Shown one piece after another: positions 1-7,942 of a stretch of 64,000 bases of DNA. Source of the DNA: Lachnospiraceae bacterium. Lineage in GTDB: Bacteria; Bacillota; Clostridia; Lachnospirales; Lachnospiraceae. Position 1 is the stretch's first letter. Every line of letters starts with the position of its first letter. Made by a program: the position numbers and the translations under genes. A model generated the notes under the pieces. The model saw only the letters and a program-made list of their open reading frames with translations. It was not told where the DNA came from and searched no databases. The stretch lies in NCBI GenBank assembly GCA_017467845.1, contig JAFUKH010000088.1, forward strand, positions 1-64,000, given 5' to 3'.

Positions 1-3000
1 CCGGAGGCAACCATTGATGCATCAGCAGGTACATATTCTATTGAGCTTGAGCAGGGAACTGCATATACAGTAACTGCCCTTGGTGTAGGTAACAAGGTTG
101 TAAAGACTACTGTGCCTGCATACACAACAGACACAGCTCTTGATCTTGTATTTGAGGAAGCACCTACATACAAGGTAACAATCAATAAGACAACTCAGCC
201 GGATTTATCTTCTAAGAGTTGTCAGTATGTATATACTCACGAAGATGGCAATGTGTATTCATTCTCAGATATGAGTGCTATTTCTTTAAGAGATGGTAGT
301 TATACCTTTGAGATTACCGGAGAGCTAGAACAGATTCCGTACAAGATTAGTGCAGGAACTACTTTAGAAGTGGCTGGAGTAGCTGTTTCTCATCTTGTAA
401 AGTTTGAGGAAGTAACTTCTTGGACATTTGGAAGTAAGGGATATACCAAGGATATTAATGGTGGCACTGGCTACTATCAGGGCCTGTATGTTGATGCGAC
501 AACAGGTAAGTTGACCGGAAGAACAAGTGACGCACAGTTTAATACCGGAGCAATCATTAATGTTCCTGTAAATGGTGATTGTTCTATTTCGGTAACTGCC
601 AGCAGCAATGCTATTTATGCATTATACAAAATCAATGGTGTACAGGCATCTACAACAGAGATGACCACCGTTGTGGATTACACCGGTGAAGCGGGTTACG
701 TACAGATTATTTCAACCGGAACAGCATATATCACCGGTATCAAAGTTACCTACCCTGCAACAGAAGTGGAATTCGTAGAGCAGGATGTAATGCCATTTGT
801 CCCGGCTGATGATACAGATGCTAATACTGCTCATGACACCGATGACATCCCCAGAGCAAGTAAGAAGGATACCTTAGTTGTTCAGCCTACCGGACAGAAG
901 CTTACCTTAAATCAGTCCGGCGGTAGCGCATCCGGCGCATATGACAAGATTCAGAATCTGGGTTATTATATATTCCCAATGACAGAGGATGATAATAAGC
1001 TGGAATTTGACTTAAGATTCATTTCTTGCGGAAGCAACAATGAAGATGGCGTATTTATTGGTTTATTCAATAATAGCTACATGTACTCTTTAGGTATCAG
1101 ACAGGGTACTAACACCAGAGCAATTTACTCCAAGGCAACCGAAGGCAATGGTGATTTCGCTGGAGCCGGTGGTATTGATTATCGAATTGAGCTTGGTGAG
1201 CCTCTCCATATCGTTGTAGAAAAGGATGGAGGAGAGCCGGTAGTTACTTATACAAGAGTGAATACTGGAGAGCAGGCTTCTGTAGCACCTTCTGTTCTGG
1301 AGTGTGAAGAAGCAGGTTATTATTATGGTTTAATCGTATCTGATGCAAAGGTAGAAATCTCCAATATGGTTTATACCGCTGCGGATGGTACTGTACTTTA
1401 CAATCAGAATTCATGCTATTATCCATTGGGTACTGCACCGGTAGCAACTAGTGTGAGCGCAGTTGCTGCAGATACCAGAGAATATATTGATATTACTTGG
1501 GATGGAACCGTTCCTGAGTATGATGGAACCTATGTTGTAGAGATGCAGAGAGATGGTGGCGAGTGGACAACTCTCGCTACAGATGTAACAGATCTTTCAT
1601 ATCGTTACATTTTACCGGAAGGTGAAGGTGGAAACTATTTATTCCGCGTATGCGGTCAGCTTGGCAATAAGGATTTAGGCGGAAGCAGAAGTTCTTATGT
1701 AACTATGACTGATAGTATTTATGTGCTTGCAGCACTTGCTAAACCGGTGGTAACCATTACCGGAAATGCAGAAAGCATTTCTCTGAGCTGGAATGCAGTA
1801 GAGGGTGCAAGTTCTTATGAAATATATCGTTATTCATATGATGAAACAGCGGAAGGAAAGCAGCTACTTACTACAATTACTACTACTTCCTATGCAGATA
1901 GTGCTGTAGAATTAGAGGTGCCTTACTACTATGAAGTGAAAGCTGTATCAGCAAGCAATTACAGTCCTTTATCAGCCACCGTCTGGGCGGTACCATCTGC
2001 CGGACATACCGGTGACTATGTATACGAGGATGAGGCAACGGAAATTTTCATTACCAAGAAGTCTTACGACACCGTATTTAACGGAAGCGTAGTACTGGAA
2101 GGTAATGTATATGGTGACGGTACCTTAAAGGCAGTTGTAAACGGTACAACCGCTGAGTCAGAAGAGCTCAGTGCAGGAGATGCATTTAGCTTTACCCTTT
2201 CTGTAGAGGAAGGTAGAAATGATGTAAATCTGTTATTTACCGATGCAGATGGAGGAGTGACCAGAAAGACCTTCAATTTCGTATATCTGACAAACTACGA
2301 TATGGTAGTTGACAGCGCATATACCGGAACTGATGGTGCAGCAAATGAAAACGGTATTCCTACCTACAAGACCGTGCAGGCTGCTGTAGATGCAGTATCT
2401 GCAAGCAACAACGACAGCAAGGTAATCCTTGTGATGGCGGGTGATTATGAGGAAAGACTGGAAGTATCCAGCCCTTACATCACTTTAGTCGGTGAGGATA
2501 GAGAGAATACCTTAATCCACTGCTATCCTGCAGATATCTTAAATGATACTGATGCAGAGGCCGGTGGAGATATGTCTAAGAGATGTGCAACCATCATTTA
2601 TAATACTGCAACAGGATTCTCCGCAGAGAACATTTCCTTTGCAAATGATTATGTGTACAGCACACCGGACAATAAGTCCAATAAGTCTGCGGATGCGATT
2701 CGTGTGGAAGCAGACCAGGCAAGCTTTGTAAACGTGAAGTTTACCGGCGTGCAGGATACCTTATACATGCACAGTGGTAAGCAGTATTACTACAAGTGTA
2801 TCATTGAAGGTTTAATTGACTTTATCTACTCAGGTGATGATGCGAGAGCATACTTTAATGATTGTGATATCGTATTCTTATTTGAATCCACCAAGAAGGG
2901 TGGCTATGTATGCGCACCAAAGACTGCAGAAGATGCAGAGTACGGTTTAACCTTCAACAACTGTAGAATTATCGGTGAGGAAGGTTGCTCCGGTACCGGA

Positions 3001-5574
3001 TATCTCCTTGCGAGACCTTGGGGACCTAATGCATACATTACCTGGATTAACTGTTATATGGGTGAATCTGTAAATGAGCTCGCTCCTTATAGTGACATGA
3101 GCGGTAACCCTTATACAGAAGCAAGATTCTTTGAGTTTGGTTCCTATGGTCCGGGCTATGCAATCAATGCGGACAGAAGACAGATTTCACCGAATAAGGC
3201 AGCGGAGATGATTTCAGCAAGCTTCCTTGGATGGAACCCTGCATCTGTTGTAGCAGCCATTTCAGCAGATCATTATGTTGGTTCTTTAGTGACTGACAGA
3301 GATGACCAGTATGCAGAAGATGAGAAGGTAGATGATACCTATCTCTGGACAGACGGTGATGATACCGGACTTAAGATGTATGATATGGAAGGCTATGCGG
3401 ACGCTTATGAAGTAACCGGTGGTGGTCTTCTGAAGGAAAGTAGCGAGAATTATTACAAGGTTGCCACTGCAAAGGAATTCTTAGATGCACTTGTTGCTTC
3501 TAAGAATAGCGGTAAGGACTCTGTAATTGAGCTGACAGCAGATATTAATTTAGGCTGCAATGAAGTGGAGAACTTCTCTAGCTACAGCAGCGTAATTAAG
3601 GCTTATGGCGCACAGCCTCTGACACATCCGACCTTAATTGAATCAGGCGTGTCACAGCTGACATTAGATGGTGTTTATAACCTGACGATTTTCTCATCCA
3701 ATGCATCATCCATTAAGCATGCAAATATTACCATGAAGAATTCTGAGAATATCATCATCCGTAATATTAAGTTTGATGAGCTTTGGGAGTGGGATGAAGC
3801 TACCGGTGGCAACTATGATAGAAACGATTGGGACTACATGACGGTAGACAGTAATTGTAACGGTATCTGGATTGACCACTGTACCTTCTACAAGGCATAC
3901 GACGGAATCATAGATGTAAAGAATCCTTCACCGATTGTGAATGTAACCGTTTCATGGTGTGAGTTCCTTCCGGGAAGTGAGAACAATACCTTCTTCGATG
4001 TTATGATGGATGAGGTATATGCAAATCCTTCTACCTACGCAACTTATCAGCATATGCTGGATGAAGGTATGACTGATGAGCAGGTTTATATGTACGCTTA
4101 CGGCCAGAAGAAGACCCACCTTTTAGGTCAGAGTGATGAAGCGACCAATGCAGCGGGAATTCGTGTAACCTTAGCGAATAATTACTACAAGAACTCCATG
4201 GATAGAATGCCTAGATTACGTTATGGTAATTCCCATGTATACAACTGTATCATGGATGCACAGGACTTATTGGATGTAAGACTCTCTATCGCTAATGAAG
4301 AGATTGCCATGAAGATTGTAAGTAATGGTGCAGCTTCTACTTGTGGTGCACAGGTGCTCTTAGAGAACTGCTACATCAGTGGTATTCAGAATGCGTTGAA
4401 TTCCGGTAACGGTAGCAGTACCGCAGGTTACATCAATGCAATTAACAGCTTATACTTCATGGACGGCGTAGAGACTCTTCTTGAGCCTAAGAATAACGGT
4501 ACCGCAGATGATATCGTTCTTGTAACAGATGCAGAAAGCTTCATCAGCGGATTACCATATGCAGACTATGTTCTTTATGATGCAGAAGACTTAAATGGTA
4601 TTGTAAAATACTATGCAGGTGCAGGAAAGCTTAATCTCACCAATCTCCAGTGGGAGAAGACTTCCTATAATGCAGAGTGGAAGGATCCGGTAATCGTAGA
4701 AGAGGAAGATCCTGCCCCAACAAATGCTCCAGAAGAAACCGGAACACCGGCACCTACAACAGAGCCTGAGACAACTGCAACACCTGCTCCGGGAGCTGGT
4801 GGGCAGGAATCAACACCGGCACCTACAACTGAGCCTGAGGCAACTCCTGCTCCTACTCAGGCACCATCAAGTGGTAACTCAAATGGGAATAATAATAACG
4901 ACAACCGTATTGTGATTGATGCCAATATGGATTGGAGAGAAGTAGATGCAATTATCAGCAGCCTGGCAGAAGGAGAAGATGCGGTGATTGAGATTGTTCT
5001 CGGACAGCATCATAACTTACCTTCCAGTCTGGTTCTTGCTATCCAGGGAAGAAATATCACTTTAAGTCTGGTACAGGATAATGGTGTCATCTGGGAAATC
5101 AATGGTCTGGATGTAGAACGTGCAATTGATTTAAGTCTGAGAGTTGTCTTAGACAGTGGCGTATTTGCAGAGGATAGGTTATCTGCGTTTGACGGATATA
5201 GGCTTCGTCAGATTACACTTATGCATAATGGAGACTTCGGATTTAAGGCGAAGTTGAAATTCCCTGCAGAGAGCAGTGATAACGGTAAGTATGCAAACCT
5301 GTTCTATTATAACGCTAACAAGAACAGATTTGAGTATCAGGGAAGCTGTAAGATTGCTAATGGTTATTCTGAGTTTACCTTTACTCATGCATCTGATTAT
5401 GTACTTGTAATCAGTGAGAATCCGCTTTCTGTGAAGTCGCCTACCACAGGTGATGAGCTCATCATCGTGGAGAAGACAAATCAGTTCCCGATGTTCTTTG
5501 GTATCCTTGCACTTGCAGCAGTTGCAGTATTGGGTACGGGAATGTTGGTGATTAGAAGAAAAGAGGAAGAATAA
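1..5574 (+). CDS. Multidomain surface pectinesterase/pectate lyase, 5' truncated by the window
   Basis: Secreted, wall-anchored pectin-degrading enzyme. The frame is open from base 1, so the signal peptide and true start lie upstream; 1857 residues are visible, numbered here from base 1. In order: beta-sandwich modules (about 1-250), a laminin/CBM-like module, two fibronectin III domains (about 480-665), a pectinesterase beta-helix (about 770-1090) with GVQDTLY (Q918, D919), a second catalytic Asp in LIDFIY (D940) and the ARPWG Arg/Trp (R1005, W1007), then a family-1 pectate lyase (about 1150-1520) with WIDHC (1290-1294) and RMPRLR (R1402, R1407). A Pro/Thr-rich linker and a small C-terminal domain follow. 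The end, SPTTGD (1813-1818), a hydrophobic stretch and RRKEEE, is a sortase signal of the SPxTGD type used in Lachnospiraceae instead of LPXTG. De-esterification and beta-elimination are thus on one chain. Domain assignments are by motif; the N-terminal modules are less certain. Confidence 0.93.
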   Translation, partial: PEATIDASAGTYSIELEQGTAYTVTALGVGNKVVKTTVPAYTTDTALDLVFEEAPTYKVTINKTTQPDLSSKSCQYVYTHEDGNVYSFSDMSAISLRDGSYTFEITGELEQIPYKISAGTTLEVAGVAVSHLVKFEEVTSWTFGSKGYTKDINGGTGYYQGLYVDATTGKLTGRTSDAQFNTGAIINVPVNGDCSISVTASSNAIYALYKINGVQASTTEMTTVVDYTGEAGYVQIISTGTAYITGIKVTYPATEVEFVEQDVMPFVPADDTDANTAHDTDDIPRASKKDTLVVQPTGQKLTLNQSGGSASGAYDKIQNLGYYIFPMTEDDNKLEFDLRFISCGSNNEDGVFIGLFNNSYMYSLGIRQGTNTRAIYSKATEGNGDFAGAGGIDYRIELGEPLHIVVEKDGGEPVVTYTRVNTGEQASVAPSVLECEEAGYYYGLIVSDAKVEISNMVYTAADGTVLYNQNSCYYPLGTAPVATSVSAVAADTREYIDITWDGTVPEYDGTYVVEMQRDGGEWTTLATDVTDLSYRYILPEGEGGNYLFRVCGQLGNKDLGGSRSSYVTMTDSIYVLAALAKPVVTITGNAESISLSWNAVEGASSYEIYRYSYDETAEGKQLLTTITTTSYADSAVELEVPYYYEVKAVSASNYSPLSATVWAVPSAGHTGDYVYEDEATEIFITKKSYDTVFNGSVVLEGNVYGDGTLKAVVNGTTAESEELSAGDAFSFTLSVEEGRNDVNLLFTDADGGVTRKTFNFVYLTNYDMVVDSAYTGTDGAANENGIPTYKTVQAAVDAVSASNNDSKVILVMAGDYEERLEVSSPYITLVGEDRENTLIHCYPADILNDTDAEAGGDMSKRCATIIYNTATGFSAENISFANDYVYSTPDNKSNKSADAIRVEADQASFVNVKFTGVQDTLYMHSGKQYYYKCIIEGLIDFIYSGDDARAYFNDCDIVFLFESTKKGGYVCAPKTAEDAEYGLTFNNCRIIGEEGCSGTGYLLARPWGPNAYITWINCYMGESVNELAPYSDMSGNPYTEARFFEFGSYGPGYAINADRRQISPNKAAEMISASFLGWNPASVVAAISADHYVGSLVTDRDDQYAEDEKVDDTYLWTDGDDTGLKMYDMEGYADAYEVTGGGLLKESSENYYKVATAKEFLDALVASKNSGKDSVIELTADINLGCNEVENFSSYSSVIKAYGAQPLTHPTLIESGVSQLTLDGVYNLTIFSSNASSIKHANITMKNSENIIIRNIKFDELWEWDEATGGNYDRNDWDYMTVDSNCNGIWIDHCTFYKAYDGIIDVKNPSPIVNVTVSWCEFLPGSENNTFFDVMMDEVYANPSTYATYQHMLDEGMTDEQVYMYAYGQKKTHLLGQSDEATNAAGIRVTLANNYYKNSMDRMPRLRYGNSHVYNCIMDAQDLLDVRLSIANEEIAMKIVSNGAASTCGAQVLLENCYISGIQNALNSGNGSSTAGYINAINSLYFMDGVETLLEPKNNGTADDIVLVTDAESFISGLPYADYVLYDAEDLNGIVKYYAGAGKLNLTNLQWEKTSYNAEWKDPVIVEEEDPAPTNAPEETGTPAPTTEPETTATPAPGAGGQESTPAPTTEPEATPAPTQAPSSGNSNGNNNNDNRIVIDANMDWREVDAIISSLAEGEDAVIEIVLGQHHNLPSSLVLAIQGRNITLSLVQDNGVIWEINGLDVERAIDLSLRVVLDSGVFAEDRLSAFDGYRLRQITLMHNGDFGFKAKLKFPAESSDNGKYANLFYYNANKNRFEYQGSCKIANGYSEFTFTHASDYVLVISENPLSVKSPTTGDELIIVEKTNQFPMFFGILALAAVAVLGTGMLVIRRKEEE

Positions 5575-5590
5575 TTTCTTAAATTTAAAA

Positions 5591-5626
5591 GGATTGCCCT
5601 TCGAAAGAGGGGCAATCCTAATTTTT
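5591..5626. terminator. Bidirectional rho-independent terminator
   Basis: Perfect 9-bp stem GGATTGCCC / GGGCAATCC (5591-5599, 5610-5618), followed by TAATTTTT on the plus strand and a T-rich run on the minus strand. It lies between the convergent pectinase and D-lactate dehydrogenase genes and can serve both. Confidence 0.85.
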
Positions 5627-5627
5627 G

Positions 5628-6617
5628 TTATTTTACGTCGTTAGTACTTGGGTTTCCTGCTTCAAAATCAAGGGCATTCTGTAAAGTGGTATTCGCAATG
5701 GCTTCCAATGCCTCTCTGGTAAAGAAGCCCTGATGGGAAGTAATCATTACGTTGGGGAAGGAGAGAAGGCGTGCAGTTACGGAGCTCTCTAAGATTTCCT
5801 CTGAACGATCCTCAAATACATTGTTGGTCTCCTCTTCATATACATCCAGACCCACACCGGCAAATTTCTTCATGCGGATACCCTCTACCAAGTCATCGGT
5901 TTTTACCAGGCCACCACGGGAGGTATTTACTAAGATGACACCGTCCTTCATTTTGCGGATGGAGTCAATGTTAATCATATGACGGGTGGTATCCAGTAAT
6001 GGACAATGGAGGGAGAGTAAATCACTTTCTGCAAGTACTTCGTCTAAAGATTTGTAGGTAACAAAGTCTTTGAGAGCAGGATTTTCATACACATCATAAG
6101 CGATAACATTCATGCCAAAACCATGGCAAATGCGGCACATGGCCGCACCGATTTTACCGGTACCAATGATTCCGGCGGTTTTCTGGTAGAAGTTAAAGCC
6201 CATCAGTCCGCTGAGACTGAAATCGTTCTCACGTACCTTGTTGTAGGCCTTGTGAAGTCTGCGGTTGGCAACAAGGGCAAGAGCCATGGCATGCTCTGCT
6301 ACTGCCTCCGGAGAATAGCCCGGTACGCACATAACTCGGATATTCAGCTCCTTTGCTTTGCTTAAGTCTACATTATTGAAGCCTGCGCAGCGCATGAGAA
6401 CCGCGCCTACCTTATGCTGATGAAGAATCGTCAGGGTGCGGGCACTGACATCGGAGCTTACAAAGGCGCAGACCGCATCAAAGCCCTCTGCCAGGGCAGC
6501 AGTACGTGGGTCTAAGTCGGATTTGATGTATTCGATTTCAATTCCCGGGAAATTTTCTAAAGTGCTCTGGAAAGAATCCTTGTCATAGTTTTTGGCATCA
6601 TAAAAGAGTATTCTCAT
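5628..6617 (-). CDS. ldhA: D-lactate dehydrogenase (D-2-hydroxyacid dehydrogenase family)
   Basis: Cytosolic NADH-dependent reduction of pyruvate to D-lactate in fermentation. The 329-residue length equals the family norm. The Rossmann motif GTGKIG is at 152-157. The catalytic triad is visible as R234 in NTSRGG, E263 in DVYEEE and H295 in SHQGFFTREAL; the DVYEEE..SHQGFFT combination is typical of the LdhA clade rather than of glycerate or phosphoglycerate dehydrogenases. A good Shine-Dalgarno (AGGAGG on the minus strand at about 6625) precedes the ATG. It is monocistronic, divergent from the YczE-like gene, with a TATAAT-like -10 on the minus strand near 6650. A related 2-hydroxyacid specificity (for example 2-hydroxyisocaproate) cannot be excluded. 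Confidence 0.92.
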   Translation of the reverse strand: MRILFYDAKNYDKDSFQSTLENFPGIEIEYIKSDLDPRTAALAEGFDAVCAFVSSDVSARTLTILHQHKVGAVLMRCAGFNNVDLSKAKELNIRVMCVPGYSPEAVAEHAMALALVANRRLHKAYNKVRENDFSLSGLMGFNFYQKTAGIIGTGKIGAAMCRICHGFGMNVIAYDVYENPALKDFVTYKSLDEVLAESDLLSLHCPLLDTTRHMINIDSIRKMKDGVILVNTSRGGLVKTDDLVEGIRMKKFAGVGLDVYEEETNNVFEDRSEEILESSVTARLLSFPNVMITSHQGFFTREALEAIANTTLQNALDFEAGNPSTNDVK

Positions 6618-6704
6618 AATTATTTCCTCCTACAACATGATTTTGTGTTATTATATGCATATACCTTATATTTATCATGAAGAAAGTGGGATTGCAAGTA
6701 AACG

Positions 6705-7367
6705 ATGAGCAAAGGAAGAATTTGGAGAGTATTTTTTTATTGTCTGGGATTACTTATTCTGGCATTTGGTATTTCTTTAAACACAAAAACAAATCTTGGG
6801 GTATCTCCGCTGATTTCCGTATCTTATAGTGTGGCTCATATCTGTAACGCCAACTTTGGTAATATGACCTTTCTGTGGTATGCGGTGTTTGTGCTGGTAC
6901 AGATAGTGTGCCACATTTGTACAAAACGATATCGGGAGATAATTATAGATATTTTACAGATACCATTAAGCGTAGTTTTTACGAGATTTTTGAATGTATT
7001 TGCAGTGATTATTCCGGATATGACAGGGGGCATGGTTTTCCGCCTTCTTGCGCTGATTCTGGCAATTGTATGTACCGGAGTAGGAATCGGTCTGACCATA
7101 AATGCACATCTGATACTGAATCCCGGGGATGGAATCGTGCAGGCTCTTGCAGATTGCAGCGGGAAAAAAGTAAGCACCGTTAAGAATCTATTGGATGCCA
7201 CCTGCGTGATGATTACTATTGTGATTAGTTTGCTGTTTACGGGAGGGATTGTAGGAATCGGCATAGGCACCATTTTAGCAGTTATCGGTGTAGGAAGAGT
7301 AGTTGCGGTGTATAATCATTTTTTCAAAGAAGGACAGCTTAAGTTAAGCGGACTAGAGAGGAAGTAG
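6705..7367 (+). CDS. YczE/YitT-like integral membrane protein
   Basis: A 220-residue polytopic membrane protein with five or so hydrophobic helices: about 8-28 (with SLNTKTNLGVSPL just after it), 52-75, 85-108, 112-135 and 165-200. The helix pattern and motifs such as the early NLGVSP and a later GDGIVQAL match the YczE/YyaS (DUF6198) group of small membrane proteins of unknown function, often near transport or regulator genes. It is monocistronic. The reading frame continues past the TAG stop into a short coding-like stretch (see the relic at 7368-7475). Function unknown; family assignment by helix pattern and the NLGVSP motif. Confidence 0.8.
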   Translation: MSKGRIWRVFFYCLGLLILAFGISLNTKTNLGVSPLISVSYSVAHICNANFGNMTFLWYAVFVLVQIVCHICTKRYREIIIDILQIPLSVVFTRFLNVFAVIIPDMTGGMVFRLLALILAIVCTGVGIGLTINAHLILNPGDGIVQALADCSGKKVSTVKNLLDATCVMITIVISLLFTGGIVGIGIGTILAVIGVGRVVAVYNHFFKEGQLKLSGLERK

Positions 7368-7475
7368 TGGATTTCGGGGAAGAAGGTGGACTACCATTCC
7401 CCCTGGAGTGTTCCGCATTCCGGAGATTATGATTTGGATGAACTTTTTGCGTGGATTGATAGGATGTGTAAATAG
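7368..7475 (+). pseudogene. Possible C-terminal relic of a lost gene
   Basis: Directly after the stop of the YczE-like gene and in the same frame, codons 7386-7475 read [20 protein letters not shown] followed by FAWIDRMCK and a stop, with a terminator 2 bp later. It has the look of a real protein C-terminus (balanced composition, stop placed right at a terminator) but has no start, ribosome-binding site or upstream portion. It resembles the tail of an alpha/beta-hydrolase or tannase-type esterase, but this is a weak impression. Probably the remaining end of a gene deleted when the YczE-like gene was inserted or moved. Confidence 0.35.
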
Positions 7476-7476
7476 G

Positions 7477-7506
7477 AAAAAGCCGGACTGCTCCGGCTTT
7501 TTTTCT
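7477..7506 (+). terminator. Rho-independent terminator
   Basis: Hairpin AAAAGCCGGA / TCCGGCTTT with a short ctgc-type loop followed by seven T. It separates the YczE-like gene and relic from the blaI-type operon. Confidence 0.9.
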
Positions 7507-7514
7507 TTATGGGA

Positions 7515-7543
7515 TTGACAAGGCTGTTTATTGGCGATAAACT
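7515..7543 (+). promoter_or_regulatory. Promoter of the blaI/blaR1-like operon
   Basis: -35 TTGACA (7515-7520), 17-bp spacer, -10 TAAACT (7538-7543). The -10 lies inside the first of two copies of a 17-bp palindromic operator, so repressor binding would block the promoter. Confidence 0.65.
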
Positions 7544-7567
7544 AAAGGTAGTTTATTGGTGATAAAC
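7526..7567 (+). promoter_or_regulatory. Tandem palindromic operators of the BlaI-type repressor
   Basis: Two near-identical 17-bp dyads, GTTTATTGGCGATAAAC (7526-7542) and GTTTATTGGTGATAAAC (7551-7567), start 25 bp apart. Each has perfect GTTTAT/ATAAAC arms around a 5-bp centre. The first covers the -10 and the second the start of the transcript. They lie just upstream of the repressor gene, so autorepression with release by the M56 protease partner is the natural reading. The half-sites differ from the classical TACA/TGTA of staphylococcal BlaI/MecI. Confidence 0.75.
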
Positions 7568-7578
7568 AGGAGGCGTTT

Positions 7579-7941
7579 ATGGAAGAAATAAAATTAGGTG
7601 TGGTAGAATCGCGTTTTGCAGATATTGTCTGGGCAAATGAGCCCATTGGATCCAGAGAGCTTTCCAGGATATGCGAGAAGGAGCTTAACTGGAAGAGACC
7701 TACTACTTATACGGTACTTCGGAAGTTGTGTGAGAGAGGGCTGTTTCAGAACGTGGATGGGATTGTCAGCTCCGTGATATCTAAGGCAGAGTTTCATGCT
7801 TTACAGAGTGAGAGGTTTGTGGAGGAGACTTTTCAGGGGTCACTCCCGGCATTTATCAGTGCATTTGCCACGAGGAAAGCTCTGACGAAAGCGGAGATTG
7901 AGGAGATTAGGAACATGATTGATTCATATGAGGAGGGCTGA
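7579..7941 (+). CDS. BlaI/MecI/CopY-family transcriptional repressor
   Basis: A 120-residue winged-helix repressor. The N-terminal wHTH (about 5-72) contains the family signature TTYTVLRKLCERG in the recognition helix and wing; the C-terminal helices (about 95-118, ALTKAEIEEIRNMID) form the dimerisation part. In BlaI/MecI the protein represses its own operon and is inactivated by proteolysis triggered by BlaR1. The ribosome-binding site AGGAGG sits 6 bp before the ATG. The stop codon (7939-7941) is 1 bp from the start of the M56 gene, so the two are translationally linked. No beta-lactamase gene is nearby; the controlled targets may be elsewhere or just this operon. Confidence 0.92.
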   Translation: MEEIKLGVVESRFADIVWANEPIGSRELSRICEKELNWKRPTTYTVLRKLCERGLFQNVDGIVSSVISKAEFHALQSERFVEETFQGSLPAFISAFATRKALTKAEIEEIRNMIDSYEEG

Positions 7942-7942
7942 A

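Noticed and set aside
6618-6704. Rex redox-repressor site before ldhA
   Set aside because: A single TTGTGTTA half-site without the symmetric partner; the ATATGCATAT palindrome nearby does not match Rex.
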